Assembly (NCBI GenBank): GCA_009930275.1
Contig: RZYP01000004.1
Location: 1 to 64,000, forward strand
Direction: 5' to 3'
Source: Negativicutes bacterium
GTDB lineage: Bacteria > Bacillota_C > Negativicutes > Acidaminococcales > Acidaminococcaceae
Length of the DNA stretch: 64,000 bases
The notes under the pieces were generated by a model that worked only from the letters and a program-made list of their open reading frames with translations, searched no databases and was not told the origin of the DNA. Positions 53,216 through 62,680 of the stretch are shown in pieces (within the stretch, counting starts at the first letter, position 1; every line of letters begins with the position of its first letter). Both the position numbers and the translations under genes were made by a program.

Positions 53216-54409
53216 TTAATCGAATTTCGCGAAAATCTCTGAAAAAGGGATGCCCGCAATATTTTTTGACTTGTACATTTCGCGTATTTTTTCTTCACCT
53301 TCCTTCAAATGCTGGGAAGTAATACCATGCCGCCTTGACAGCCAAGCCTCGACGAAAGCCGCTAAATTATCGCAGCCTTTCAAAACCGAACCATCAATAG
53401 CCCAATATTTATCTTCATTATATTTTTCGCTTATGTCTTCAGGTCTGGTGCAGAACTTAATCTCACCATTTACGATTGCTCTGTCAGCAAATTCCTTTTC
53501 AGCAAAGTAAAGAATTTCTTTGTGCCATTCTCCCGGCAAAAGCGGCAGTATTTTCTCTTCAACCTGTCTTTTCTCAATTCCTTTGATTAATTCATCAAGA
53601 CCCTCAACAGATCGCTTTATTGGCGAAATAATGTCCCTTGTTAAAACTTCCGGCAAATCATGGAACAAACCGCAAAGAAAGTCGTTAACCGCTCGTTTTG
53701 GGCAGGCATCTAAGCGTAAAGCACAAAAATAGCCCAATATTGCTACTATTATCATATGCCCCATCACAGATGTTTCGGGAACCCTTGGCGATTGTGCCCA
53801 GCGCTTCTGAAAACGCAGCTGACCGACAAGATCTACAAATTTACGCGTCTTACCGCCGAGAGATATCTTTTGCACACCTGCAAGATCATAATGTTCTTCG
53901 ATTTCATTCGCTATGGCAACTTTGGTGGCCTCAACATCGTAAATGCCCTGGTTGAGATGATAAACTATGCGGAATTCCCATTCCGTTGCCAGATAATGTG
54001 CTGCCTTCAACAGTTTCTTTTCTTTCATGTAAATATCAGTATCGAAATAATTTTTCATTCTGTTTAAAAAATTTTGGTCTATATCCGGAACCTTGCGTTC
54101 AAGTTCATTGTAAACCCATGCGTTCAACTTATCCCCATGAACGCGCATCAGTTCATGAAAAACAGGCGGTTTAATGTCCGTCAGAATAATACGGTGCAAG
54201 AATTCGAAAATGCCGCCTTCTACCAGAACCTGCCAGTTGAGTTTGACGCCATGATCCTGCTCCTCGTAATGCGCAAGAACATAAAGAATAACCATTTTGT
54301 GAGCTTGTTTATCAAGTTCGGTAAAGCCCTGAGGCCTGATGTGGTCATTCCAGCGTTGGATATGAGCGGCCTCATAAAGCACTTCGATAAAATTTTTACT
54401 TAAAATCAT
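53216..54409 (-). CDS. HD-domain protein (YfbR-like, duplicated)
   Basis: A 397-residue protein with two YfbR-like halves. The first half (DKQAHKMVILYVLAHYEE) lacks a clear HD pair. The second has TSVMGHMIIVAILGYFCALR and LFHDLPEVLTRDIISPIK, which carry the His and HD residues of an active metal-dependent phosphohydrolase. YfbR acts as a 5'-deoxynucleotidase, but the substrate of this larger form is unknown. It lies 12 bp after the NamZ gene. Confidence 0.85.
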   Translation of the reverse strand: MILSKNFIEVLYEAAHIQRWNDHIRPQGFTELDKQAHKMVILYVLAHYEEQDHGVKLNWQVLVEGGIFEFLHRIILTDIKPPVFHELMRVHGDKLNAWVYNELERKVPDIDQNFLNRMKNYFDTDIYMKEKKLLKAAHYLATEWEFRIVYHLNQGIYDVEATKVAIANEIEEHYDLAGVQKISLGGKTRKFVDLVGQLRFQKRWAQSPRVPETSVMGHMIIVAILGYFCALRLDACPKRAVNDFLCGLFHDLPEVLTRDIISPIKRSVEGLDELIKGIEKRQVEEKILPLLPGEWHKEILYFAEKEFADRAIVNGEIKFCTRPEDISEKYNEDKYWAIDGSVLKGCDNLAAFVEAWLSRRHGITSQHLKEGEEKIREMYKSKNIAGIPFSEIFAKFD

Positions 54410-54421
54410 CTTGTCCTCCTT

Positions 54422-55651
54422 TTATCTTAGCGGATACAAAAGATAAGGCTGCGCCTTTTCCGCAAAATAAACATTTTCTCTATCCCAGCGCGCAAAGATA
54501 TTTTCCAAGGAAATTCCATCTATGCGCAAAGAGCTTTCACCCAGTGCAATATCAATCTTGTAGCCATCGGTACTTCTTCCCGGGAAAATAGTCTTCTGAG
54601 GATATTCCTCCATTAATACTCTGACAATATGCGCTCCTGTTCGCGCAGTTTGAAAAGCTCTTTTGTCTGTTACATGCATCTGAACCCCTTGGCACAACTC
54701 CCCTGTATACATCCCATAATTTGGGATAAAGGCAATTGGCCGGAAAGTAACGCCGGGCAAAAGCAATGCGTTCAGTTTTTTCGCCAAGACCAGTTTATCA
54801 ATCCAAGGCGCGCCTATATATTCGAAAGGTTTCGTTGTACCTACTCCAATCGAAACATTCATGTCGCCAACGATGCCCGTCGCACCGTAACATAGCGCGC
54901 TCAAATCCGTCGGGATGTTGGGAGAGGTTGCAACCCAGGGTAACCCTGTTTCAGCAAAGTACATATCCCTTGTCCAATTTTTCATAGGTACAACGACTAA
55001 ATCAACGCCTATATTATATTCTTCGTTAATAAAGCGTGCATATTCGCCCACGGTAAGCCCATGACGAAGAGGCAGATGATATAAACCGATGAAGGACTCA
55101 AAGCCTGCTTTAAGCGTTGGGCCCTCATAGTATCCGCCCAGTGGATTAGGTCTGTCAAAAACAACGAACTTCTTGCCTGCCGCAGCACAAGCTTCCATCG
55201 CATAGGCCATGGTCGAAACATAGGTATAATGGCGGATACCGACATCCTGAATGTCAAAGGCCATGACATCAATGTCCTCAAGCATTGCTGGCGAAGGCCG
55301 TCGCGTATCTCCATACAGGCTGCGCACTTCTATGTTTTCATAGTTTTCATTTTCAACATGTTCTCCGGCTGTTACCGCACCGAAAAGCCCATGTTCCGGC
55401 ACGAATACCGCTTGCAGCTGTGCCTTCGCCCTCAGCAAATCAACCGAGCTTTGCAAAGAATGGTCAACACCTGTCTGGTTTGTAATCAGCCCAACCCTTT
55501 TCCCCGCAAAAATCTCCGCATATTCGTCAAGTCTTTCTATACCCAAAACAACCTTTTTCTCTTCATGCTTTGCAGCCTCGGCAGGTACCGATAAAGCTGT
55601 CATGGCTAGCAAAAAACAAAATGCCAGGCTCAAAATATTCCTAATTGTCAT
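54422..55651 (-). CDS. DUF1343 exo-beta-N-acetylmuramidase (NamZ-like), secreted
   Basis: A 409-residue secreted enzyme with a signal peptide (MTIRNILSLAFCFLLAMTAL, then AEAAKHE). RVGLITNQTGVD, FVPEHGLFG, FDIQDVGIRHYTYVSTMAYAME, VFDRPNPLGG and GVGTTKPFEYIGAPW are conserved DUF1343 blocks. The family member NamZ releases N-acetylmuramic acid from peptidoglycan fragments. Here it probably recycles cell wall outside the inner membrane. It starts 32 bp after cca. AAGGGG precedes the ATG. Confidence 0.92.
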   Translation of the reverse strand: MTIRNILSLAFCFLLAMTALSVPAEAAKHEEKKVVLGIERLDEYAEIFAGKRVGLITNQTGVDHSLQSSVDLLRAKAQLQAVFVPEHGLFGAVTAGEHVENENYENIEVRSLYGDTRRPSPAMLEDIDVMAFDIQDVGIRHYTYVSTMAYAMEACAAAGKKFVVFDRPNPLGGYYEGPTLKAGFESFIGLYHLPLRHGLTVGEYARFINEEYNIGVDLVVVPMKNWTRDMYFAETGLPWVATSPNIPTDLSALCYGATGIVGDMNVSIGVGTTKPFEYIGAPWIDKLVLAKKLNALLLPGVTFRPIAFIPNYGMYTGELCQGVQMHVTDKRAFQTARTGAHIVRVLMEEYPQKTIFPGRSTDGYKIDIALGESSLRIDGISLENIFARWDRENVYFAEKAQPYLLYPLR

Positions 55652-55683
55652 TTTCTATCCCCTTATACACTATTAATTATCTG

Positions 55684-57135
55684 TCATTGTTCCTGGGCAA
55701 TCATTTTTCTTTGTTTCCATTTTATCACCGCGCTGGTTAAATCCGCCTCAGTATTGGGCAAAGTGCCGTCTTGCACACGTTTCAGAAGCGCTCGCATCAG
55801 AACCGGCAGTTGCTGCTTACTGCCTAATATTTCAGCCATTTGGCTTCCGCTTATTAAAAGGTCGCTGGTATGAACCGGCATAGCAGCAGACATGTGCAGC
55901 ATTTTTTCGCTGTACATCCTCATAGCAATAAGTTCCTGTTCGTGGGCGTTCGTTGCCGCCAAATCAGCTAAACAAACCGAAGACAGCTGGGCAAAAGCCT
56001 CTACCATATCCTTGTTCCAACGAAAAGCCCCCGAAAGAGCTGTCTTGCGTAACCAGCGTAATGTGCTGATTTCCTCCTTACCCACATGAAAACCAAACTG
56101 CATATGATTATCAATCAGCCAAACTACGCGCTTGACAAAGGTTGTCGGGTACTGAAAGCGTTGCAATATCGTTTCCGCCATGCGTGCGCTGAGTTCCTCA
56201 TGCCCATAATCCGTCGGATATCCTTCCGCATCAACGCTCCGTACGGAGGGCTGGCCTTTACCAATGTCATGCAAGAGCAGAGCCCATCTGACTTCTAACG
56301 ATTTTTCACCGAGTACTACCGATTTTAAAGTATGGTTCCAAACATCATACTGATGATAATTAGGATTTTGTTCCACGCCAACAAGAGCCGCCAGCTCAGG
56401 TAATATCGGTATATGTATCTCTTTTCCCTTCTGTCGGTTGCGGCAATACTGGCCGGCAAGGCCGCTTTTTACCATTACGTCAAGTCCAAGATTAACATAT
56501 TCACCCTTCATTAATTTATTTATTTCCGTACGAACCCTTTCCATGGAGAGGCCTCTGACTCGAGGTAACTGTTCCGCTATCGCTGCAAAAAGTTCTTCGT
56601 CGTAGGTGACACCCAGTTGGGAAATAAAACGGCACGCGCGAAACATCCGCAAAGCATCTTCGGCAAATCTTTGAGAAGCCTTGCCCACCGTACGCAGCGT
56701 GCGGTTTTTTAAATCTTCCAGGCCGTTGAAATAGTCAATTACGCGGCCCTGGTTATCCATCGCTATCGCGTTAATAGTAAAATCCCTGCGGGCAAGATCT
56801 TCTGCCAAAGTTTCGCAGTACCAGACACATTCCGGCCTGTGCGCGTCATGTCCGTAGCTTTCGCTCCGATATGAGGCTACCTCGACAGAAATTTCGTCCA
56901 CCACTACCATAACTACCCCAAAATTCTGTCCAAGTTCAGCCACGACGCCAAAGCCTGCTTTTTGGGCAACGGCAACTATTTCCTCCGGCTGGGCATTGGT
57001 CACTATATCATAGTCTTCCGGCTCTTTTTCCAACAAAAGATCCCGAACCGCACCGCCGACCAGATAGGCATCATAACCGGCATTTATTATAGCCCTCAGT
57101 ATTTTATTCACATAGTCAGGAATGTTAAAGTCCAT
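55684..57135 (-). CDS. cca: CCA tRNA nucleotidyltransferase with HD domain
   Basis: A 483-residue class II nucleotidyltransferase. LVGGAVRDLLL and EDYDIVT hold the GG and DxD catalytic motifs; RRDFTINAIAMD and the RFAEDALRMFRACRF segment bind nucleotide. An HD domain follows with LLHDIGKG at about residue 290. It adds or repairs CCA ends of tRNA, although tRNA genes here encode CCA, so repair is the likely main role. First gene of the unit with namZ and the HD gene. Confidence 0.95.
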   Translation of the reverse strand: MDFNIPDYVNKILRAIINAGYDAYLVGGAVRDLLLEKEPEDYDIVTNAQPEEIVAVAQKAGFGVVAELGQNFGVVMVVVDEISVEVASYRSESYGHDAHRPECVWYCETLAEDLARRDFTINAIAMDNQGRVIDYFNGLEDLKNRTLRTVGKASQRFAEDALRMFRACRFISQLGVTYDEELFAAIAEQLPRVRGLSMERVRTEINKLMKGEYVNLGLDVMVKSGLAGQYCRNRQKGKEIHIPILPELAALVGVEQNPNYHQYDVWNHTLKSVVLGEKSLEVRWALLLHDIGKGQPSVRSVDAEGYPTDYGHEELSARMAETILQRFQYPTTFVKRVVWLIDNHMQFGFHVGKEEISTLRWLRKTALSGAFRWNKDMVEAFAQLSSVCLADLAATNAHEQELIAMRMYSEKMLHMSAAMPVHTSDLLISGSQMAEILGSKQQLPVLMRALLKRVQDGTLPNTEADLTSAVIKWKQRKMIAQEQ

Positions 57136-57250
57136 GGCTGCCCCTCATCCTGTTAAAAATAATTGCATGTATAAACTATTCGTCACAGAAGAAGTTATTC
57201 CTACTCACGCAAAGTATTCTTTTTCCCTTGCTACTAAATAGTTATCTGTT

Positions 57251-57289
57251 AAAAAGACCCGCATACCGTAATCCGGTATGCGGGTCTTT
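57251..57289. terminator. terminator after the CoA-transferase operon
   Basis: AAAGACCCGCATACC pairs perfectly with GGTATGCGGGTCTTT (15 bp). Confidence 0.9.
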
Positions 57290-57351
57290 CGCGCTGTACA
57301 ATCTTCTATGCGAGAATGGCAAAGACTCACAGAATATTGTTGCAGCTATTT

Positions 57352-58521
57352 TTAATTCAATTTTTGATTGATGGTAGACTCGTCCCAGCCCATCAACTCT
57401 TGCAAAATCGCATTTACATCGTGACCAAGCAACGGAGCATGCGTGTGTATAGCTCCGGGCGTTTCAGAAAGCTTGACCGGCACACCAGGCATCTTCAGGT
57501 GTCCCGCTATCGGGTGCTCAACCTCTACAATCATGTCTCTGGCTTTAACTTGCGGGTCTTTGAGAATTCTCTCAATATTATTAATAGGAGCACAAGGAAT
57601 CCCAGCTTCCTCTAACACGGCAATCCATTCATCAATTGTCTTATTGACAAGTACGCTGTTCATGATTGCGTGCAGTTCATGGAAATGTTTCGTACGCTCG
57701 CCATTATTCTTGAAACGTTCATCGGACAAGAGTTCAGGCATATTCAAAACATTACAAAGCTTTGTCCATAAACGATCGTTGCCTGCTCCCACAATTACCT
57801 GGCCGTCCTTTGCCGTAAAAGCGGAGAATGGGGTAATGGAAGGATGTCTGTTGCCTAGCGGCACCGGAACTTCTCCTGAAGTCACATAACGGGCAATAGC
57901 ATTTTCCAATACAGCAACCTGGCAGTCCAGCATGGCAACATCAACCAATTGGCCTTTTCCCGTTTTTTCTCTATGATAGAGAGCCATCATTACTCCATAC
58001 GCTGTAAACATTCCAGCTATAACATCACCTACTGATGCGCCGACCCTTGTCGGAGAATCTTTGCCTTCACCGGTAATGCTCATGATACCGCCCATAGCTT
58101 GGACAATAATATCATACGCCGGTTTTAACGCGTACGGGCCGGTACGGCCAAATCCCGAGCAAGCTGCATAAATGATTTTAGGATTAATTTCTTTCAAAAC
58201 ATCATAGGACAAGCCGAATTTTTCCATTGTTCCCGGCCGATAGTTCTCAACCACGACATCCGCCTTGGCAACCATTTCCTTGAAAACGTCAATATGTTTC
58301 TGATTCTTAAAATCTAGCACCATTGAACGCTTGTTACGATTAAGGCTCATAAAGTAGGCGCTTTCCTTGCCTACAAACGGGCCGAAGGCACGGGAATCAT
58401 CACCGACCGGCGGTTCTATTTTAATGACGTCCGCCCCAAAATCCGCCAACATCATCGTGCAGTATGGTCCTGCCAAAACTCTTGATAAGTCTAATACTTT
58501 TAAACCTTTTAATGGTCCCAT
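57352..58521 (-). CDS. CaiB/BaiF family (class III) CoA-transferase
   Basis: A 389-residue class III CoA-transferase. GPLKGLKVLDLSRVLAGPYC is the standard start; NRNKRSMVLDFK and VVENYRPGTMEKFG follow. GQLVDVAMLDCQVAVLE contains the catalytic Asp that forms an acyl anhydride. It moves CoA between carboxylic acids, such as formyl/oxalyl, succinyl or carnitine-type substrates; the exact pair is unknown. It is third in a unit with two membrane proteins (DUF5058 and its partner), so the acid may be one imported by them. AGGAGG lies before the ATG. Confidence 0.92.
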   Translation of the reverse strand: MGPLKGLKVLDLSRVLAGPYCTMMLADFGADVIKIEPPVGDDSRAFGPFVGKESAYFMSLNRNKRSMVLDFKNQKHIDVFKEMVAKADVVVENYRPGTMEKFGLSYDVLKEINPKIIYAACSGFGRTGPYALKPAYDIIVQAMGGIMSITGEGKDSPTRVGASVGDVIAGMFTAYGVMMALYHREKTGKGQLVDVAMLDCQVAVLENAIARYVTSGEVPVPLGNRHPSITPFSAFTAKDGQVIVGAGNDRLWTKLCNVLNMPELLSDERFKNNGERTKHFHELHAIMNSVLVNKTIDEWIAVLEEAGIPCAPINNIERILKDPQVKARDMIVEVEHPIAGHLKMPGVPVKLSETPGAIHTHAPLLGHDVNAILQELMGWDESTINQKLN

Positions 58522-58556
58522 AATAAAATTCCTCCTGCTATTCGAATTTGATCATA

Positions 58557-59246
58557 TTATATTGAACTATGCTTTTTTGTTTTCAAATAATAAACACGTG
58601 CTATGCCGACCGCGACAAGAATATTGACCAGCATGACCATGCCGCCAGGAATACCGACTTTCGGGAAAAAGATCGTTCCTAAAATTGAAGAAACAAGAAT
58701 GATTACGCCAAGAACGAAGTTCTTACCACACAAATCGGCATAAACCGCGCCCAACACTGCCGGCAGGATGAAGCTGAAACCTTTTAATATGGCTTTCGGC
58801 ATCAAAGGCATGAGCTGGGAGCCTGCGATGGCAAAGACCGTTATCATGGTTACAGATACGATTACAGACGCCGCAATACCGATTGTAGACATAATCTCAG
58901 CCTTTGGCGATCCTTGCTCACAGTTTGTGACTTTTTGCGCCATCGCTGCCGCAGGAACCCTGAGTTCGCCAACATTCCCGCAAATCCAAACCATGAAGCT
59001 ACCCGCCATATTTACCATCGGGAAGAAGGAAATTGGTTGAACAAAGTATCCTACGCCGAAGGCCGCTGCTGCTGCCAGCCAAAGTTTAAACAAGTCTGTT
59101 CCAGACGGAAATAATCCAGTTTGCATAGAAACATATATTGCTGGTAGAAAATTTGCTATTAAGGCAAATGTCACAAAAATCATGCCCAAGTTTTTAATCT
59201 TGGCTCTAAATTCGGTAATTCCTAAAAGCTCTTTATTGTCTTCCAT
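58557..59246 (-). CDS. membrane protein, partner of the DUF5058 protein
   Basis: A 229-residue integral membrane protein with about six helices. A QPISFFPMVNMAGSFMVWICGNVGELRVPAAA segment between helices and KGFSFILPAVLGAVYADLCGKNF suggest a channel or carrier. I know no characterised homologue. The ATG at 59246 has GGGGTG 6 bases upstream; an in-frame GTG three codons earlier falls in the site. It lies between the DUF5058 and CoA-transferase genes, 29 bp after the first. Confidence 0.75.
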   Translation of the reverse strand: MEDNKELLGITEFRAKIKNLGMIFVTFALIANFLPAIYVSMQTGLFPSGTDLFKLWLAAAAAFGVGYFVQPISFFPMVNMAGSFMVWICGNVGELRVPAAAMAQKVTNCEQGSPKAEIMSTIGIAASVIVSVTMITVFAIAGSQLMPLMPKAILKGFSFILPAVLGAVYADLCGKNFVLGVIILVSSILGTIFFPKVGIPGGMVMLVNILVAVGIARVYYLKTKKHSSI

Positions 59247-59275
59247 CACTATCACCCCTTTTTCAATTTACTATA

Positions 59276-59983
59276 TTAGAAAAACGCGGCAGAAATATAC
59301 ATTGCAAACAACATTGCCAAGCCCAGGCTAAATTCCTGTATACGCTGATTTCCCTTGAAGAAATGTGATATAATTGTCATGGCAATGAAAGCTACGATAC
59401 CGGCAAACAAGTTCTTGGTAACCAAGTTCCCTTTGCTGATTAAAGCGTTGCTTAAAAGGGTACCGAACAAACCAAGTGCGGCTGCTGCCATAACGAGTTT
59501 TACCCAAACCTGGTCAAACTTTTCTTTCATATAATTTACTGCTTTGCCTAACTGAGGAGCGGAATAACCGCCAATTACTATCCAACCGGAGTTATTAAGA
59601 GCCATGCCCCAGAGAGCAAAAACGAAGCCTAACAGGCTCAATTTACCTGCCTCAAGCGTGGACCCAGCCATCCCTGTTGCTATAGTACTCATGGCCAGCT
59701 CTGTACGTGCCGCGCCTATGTCGTTCATCCTCATCCAAGCCGTTGGTCCGCCCAAAACAGCCATAAGTGCGATAAGAACTATTACCGGGCTAAAAGCAGG
59801 TCCGATGGCCGTAATCATCGCAGACCGCATTCCTGTTATACACTCTTCGCGCGGAATACCCATTTTCTCAGCTGACTTAAAGGCCTGCCTCATAAATACC
59901 AAGGATTCGGTTACGATCACGATAATCATAATACTGGATACTACCCACAACATCGGAGAATTCATAATATCTTTTAATTCCAT
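59276..59983 (-). CDS. DUF5058 family membrane protein
   Basis: A 235-residue membrane protein with about six helices. It begins ELKDIMNSPMLWVVSSIMI, typical of DUF5058; MRSAMITAIGPAFSPVIVLIALM and MNDIGAARTELAMSTIATG are the conserved middle. The family is uncharacterised and often lies with peptidase or CoA-transferase genes, so a substrate carrier is plausible. AAGGAGGG precedes the ATG. It diverges from the LytS-type kinase gene, and so is a likely target of that two-component system. Confidence 0.8.
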   Translation of the reverse strand: MELKDIMNSPMLWVVSSIMIIVIVTESLVFMRQAFKSAEKMGIPREECITGMRSAMITAIGPAFSPVIVLIALMAVLGGPTAWMRMNDIGAARTELAMSTIATGMAGSTLEAGKLSLLGFVFALWGMALNNSGWIVIGGYSAPQLGKAVNYMKEKFDQVWVKLVMAAAALGLFGTLLSNALISKGNLVTKNLFAGIVAFIAMTIISHFFKGNQRIQEFSLGLAMLFAMYISAAFF

Positions 59984-60204
59984 AATATCCCTCCTTCGTA
60001 ACTTTGCTATTGATAGTTAACTTGCTTTTAATCTTTCGTTGAACCGGGATTTATCTTCGCTCCTTTCTCTGCATTTCATCTGAAAACAATTTTAATATAT
60101 ATTTTTTTGCAATAATTTATTTTAGCGGTAAGATGCTGTTTTTACTTGCTAAGTTGCAGAAATAGACCCATAATGACCTATTATAATTTCGGAGGTTGGC
60201 TGCA

Positions 60205-61866
60205 TTGTTCGAAATAAAATACAATATCGTTTTACAGCTTTGGCTGGGATTATCTCTGTTCATGGTTATCATCCTTATCTTGAACAGAACGGACGTTTTT
60301 AAAAATGCAATATTTGATAATACTTCCTTTAAGAACAGATTTACATTTATTGCTATTTTTTCAACAATAGGGATTCTGGGCACATATTGGGGAATTCAGG
60401 TTCCCGGTGGTTCGGGAGTAATTAATACCCGCGCCGTGGGCGTTATTGTCGGCGGCCTTATCGGCGGTCCTGTTGTCGGGACTTTGACCGGCTTAATAAC
60501 AGGAATCCATCGTATCTTTTCTCTCGATACCTTTTCCGCATTCGGCAGCGGCATAATAACTATGCTTCAAGGCATTATTGCGGGCTTTTTATCATATAAA
60601 GTTAAAAAAAACAGTAAAATGTGGCCGCTGGCGCTGCTTATAGGTTTTGTCCTGGAAGTATTGCACATGGTCCTGCTCTTTTTTTTCCCCTATCCATTTG
60701 AAATGACTTACAACCTGGTACGTCAAATCGGTCCTGCGATGCTTATAACCAATCCCTTGGCAATCGCCTTATTTATTGGCATCCTGGAAGATACTTATAA
60801 AAGAGAAGAAAAAATTGCCAGTGCTGCAACCAACACTTCGTTTAAAATTATTAATCTCACGATTGATTTATTGAAAAACGGCTTTAATGAACAATCGGCG
60901 CAAGTCATTGCTTCCGCCATAATCCGCACGGTTCCGAATTTTACCTGGGTTGCTCTTTTTTATAATAAAAATCTTGTGGCTCTCGAACACAATGGCAGCA
61001 GACAGTCGCAAGAGATTACCGACTCAATCAGTAAAAGTTCGCTTGCCATTCAAAACGAACAAGTTAATTCTATATATCATGCCGATCCTTACATTGTACT
61101 GCCCATCTACAACAAGTCCCTTCTGCTTGGGCACATCATACTGGGAAAGGATCCTGAGCAAATTCTGACCAAGTTCGAGCTTGACCTTGCCCTGGGTCTT
61201 CGCAACCTCATCTCCCTCCAGATAGAAATTAATGAATATAAGGAACAGGCAAAGCTCCTGGCCAACGCCGAAATAAAAGCGCTGCAGTCTCAGATTAATC
61301 CCCATTTTCTCTTCAATGCTCTGAATACAATAGGTTTTCATTGCCGCGATAACCCGCTTACCGCCAAGAAGCTTATTTCTTCCCTGGCAGATTATTATCG
61401 GCACAACCTCTCAAATTCAGAAACCCTGATTCCTTTTAGCAAAGAAATGAACCACGTAAAGGCTTATGTCGACATAGAAATGGCCAGATTTGGCGATAGG
61501 CTTAAAGTCCAATATGATTTTCCTCTGACGTATGAGTTCAAAATACCGCCTCTGATCATGCAGCCGCTTGTCGAGAATGCTATAAAACATGGTATTTTAT
61601 CCAAAGAAGATGGTGGAATCGTTTCCGTAAGGGTAGTAAAAACTCCAACCAATTATGAACTTTTCGTTATTGACAACGGAACCGGCATTAGCATTGATAA
61701 GTTGGATAAATTACTGCTGGATGATCCCGGTCGAAACTCTATAGGCTTGATCAATGTGCATAAACGCCTTGTTTCAATTTATGGCGCCGACAGTGGTCTA
61801 AATATTAGCAGCAGCGAAAATAATGGCACCAGTGTGTCCTTTAAAATACCATTGGGAGGAGAATGA
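60205..61866 (+). CDS. LytS-family sensor histidine kinase
   Basis: A 553-residue membrane kinase. About six N-terminal helices form the 5TM-5TMR_LYT input domain (VGVIVGGLIGGPVVGTLTGLITGIHRIF). A GAF-like middle (residues about 220-350) follows. INPHFLFNALNTIGFH contains the phospho-accepting His of the His_kinase family, and MQPLVENAIKHG, DNGTGIS and SIGLINVHKRL form the ATP lid and N/G boxes. Relatives sense pyruvate or cell-envelope changes. A TTG start at 60205 has GGAGG 8-9 bases upstream. It pairs with the LytTR regulator 2 bp downstream. Confidence 0.92.
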   Translation: MFEIKYNIVLQLWLGLSLFMVIILILNRTDVFKNAIFDNTSFKNRFTFIAIFSTIGILGTYWGIQVPGGSGVINTRAVGVIVGGLIGGPVVGTLTGLITGIHRIFSLDTFSAFGSGIITMLQGIIAGFLSYKVKKNSKMWPLALLIGFVLEVLHMVLLFFFPYPFEMTYNLVRQIGPAMLITNPLAIALFIGILEDTYKREEKIASAATNTSFKIINLTIDLLKNGFNEQSAQVIASAIIRTVPNFTWVALFYNKNLVALEHNGSRQSQEITDSISKSSLAIQNEQVNSIYHADPYIVLPIYNKSLLLGHIILGKDPEQILTKFELDLALGLRNLISLQIEINEYKEQAKLLANAEIKALQSQINPHFLFNALNTIGFHCRDNPLTAKKLISSLADYYRHNLSNSETLIPFSKEMNHVKAYVDIEMARFGDRLKVQYDFPLTYEFKIPPLIMQPLVENAIKHGILSKEDGGIVSVRVVKTPTNYELFVIDNGTGISIDKLDKLLLDDPGRNSIGLINVHKRLVSIYGADSGLNISSSENNGTSVSFKIPLGGE

Positions 61867-61868
61867 AT

Positions 61869-62606
61869 ATGCCGTACAAGGTGTTAATTGTCGACGACGA
61901 GATGCCTGCACGCCAGGAATTAAGATACATACTGGATGAAATAAGCAACATCGAAATATGCGGGGAATGCTCCAATGGCAAAGAAGCTCTTCAATTTTTA
62001 AAATCTGCTGAACCAGATCTTATTTTTCTCGATGTCGAAATGCCTGTAATGAGTGGAATAGAATGCGCCCAAAAGATTAAGTGTTTGCCGAATGCACCTA
62101 AAATAGTCTTTTCAACCGGATTTGATCAGTTTGCAATTCAGGCTTTTGAATTAGGAGCCTTTGATTATGTTCTAAAGCCTTACATGGACGAACGTATTTA
62201 CGCAACATTGAAACGTTTTTTTGATTACGAAACACAAAATAAATCGACCAGCAATATCATTTCAACCCCTAACAAAATCACTCTGGCTTCTTCCGAACGT
62301 TTGCTTGTTTTTGATCCTTCCACCGAGATCGTGATGATAAAGACAGAAGCCGGTGCGGCCCTATTTTATACAACCCGCGGCATCATCAAAACCAATCTGC
62401 TTTTAAAGGAAGCTGAAGAGAACTTAGCAAATTCAGGTTTTATGCGAACGCATAAAAGTTTTATCGTTAACACCAACATGATTCGCGAAGTTATTCCGTA
62501 CTTCAATGATACTTTTCTCCTTGTCATGCAGAATTATGAGAAGGAAGAAGTGCCGGTCTCACGACACTTCATGAAACCCTTCAAGAATACAATCGGCTTG
62601 AAATGA
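61869..62606 (+). CDS. LytTR family response regulator
   Basis: A 245-residue regulator. The receiver has DDE (residues about 9-11), phospho-acceptor DV in LIFLDVEMPVMSG and KPY near 100. Residues about 140-245 are a LytTR DNA-binding domain (GFMRTHKSFIVNTNMIREVIPYF). The ATG at 61869 has GGAGGAG 7 bases upstream, which overlaps the kinase stop region. It probably controls the divergent DUF5058/CoA-transferase unit. Confidence 0.93.
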   Translation: MPYKVLIVDDEMPARQELRYILDEISNIEICGECSNGKEALQFLKSAEPDLIFLDVEMPVMSGIECAQKIKCLPNAPKIVFSTGFDQFAIQAFELGAFDYVLKPYMDERIYATLKRFFDYETQNKSTSNIISTPNKITLASSERLLVFDPSTEIVMIKTEAGAALFYTTRGIIKTNLLLKEAEENLANSGFMRTHKSFIVNTNMIREVIPYFNDTFLLVMQNYEKEEVPVSRHFMKPFKNTIGLK

Positions 62607-62614
62607 TGCAGGTA

Positions 62615-62671
62615 AAAAGCAAACAGCCCCTCTGCTTTGATTACTATCAAAGCAGAGGGGCTGTTGTTTTT
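62615..62671. terminator. bidirectional terminator between the LytTR gene and ilvB
   Basis: AACAGCCCCTCTGCTTTGA pairs perfectly with TCAAAGCAGAGGGGCTGTT (19 bp). Confidence 0.95.
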
Positions 62672-62680
62672 AGCTTTATT

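Noticed and set aside
59984..60050. Possible LytTR direct repeats (AAGTTAAC and AAAGTTACG on the minus strand)
   Set aside because: The spacing is about 19 bp and the second copy abuts the DUF5058 ribosome site; too weak to call an operator.
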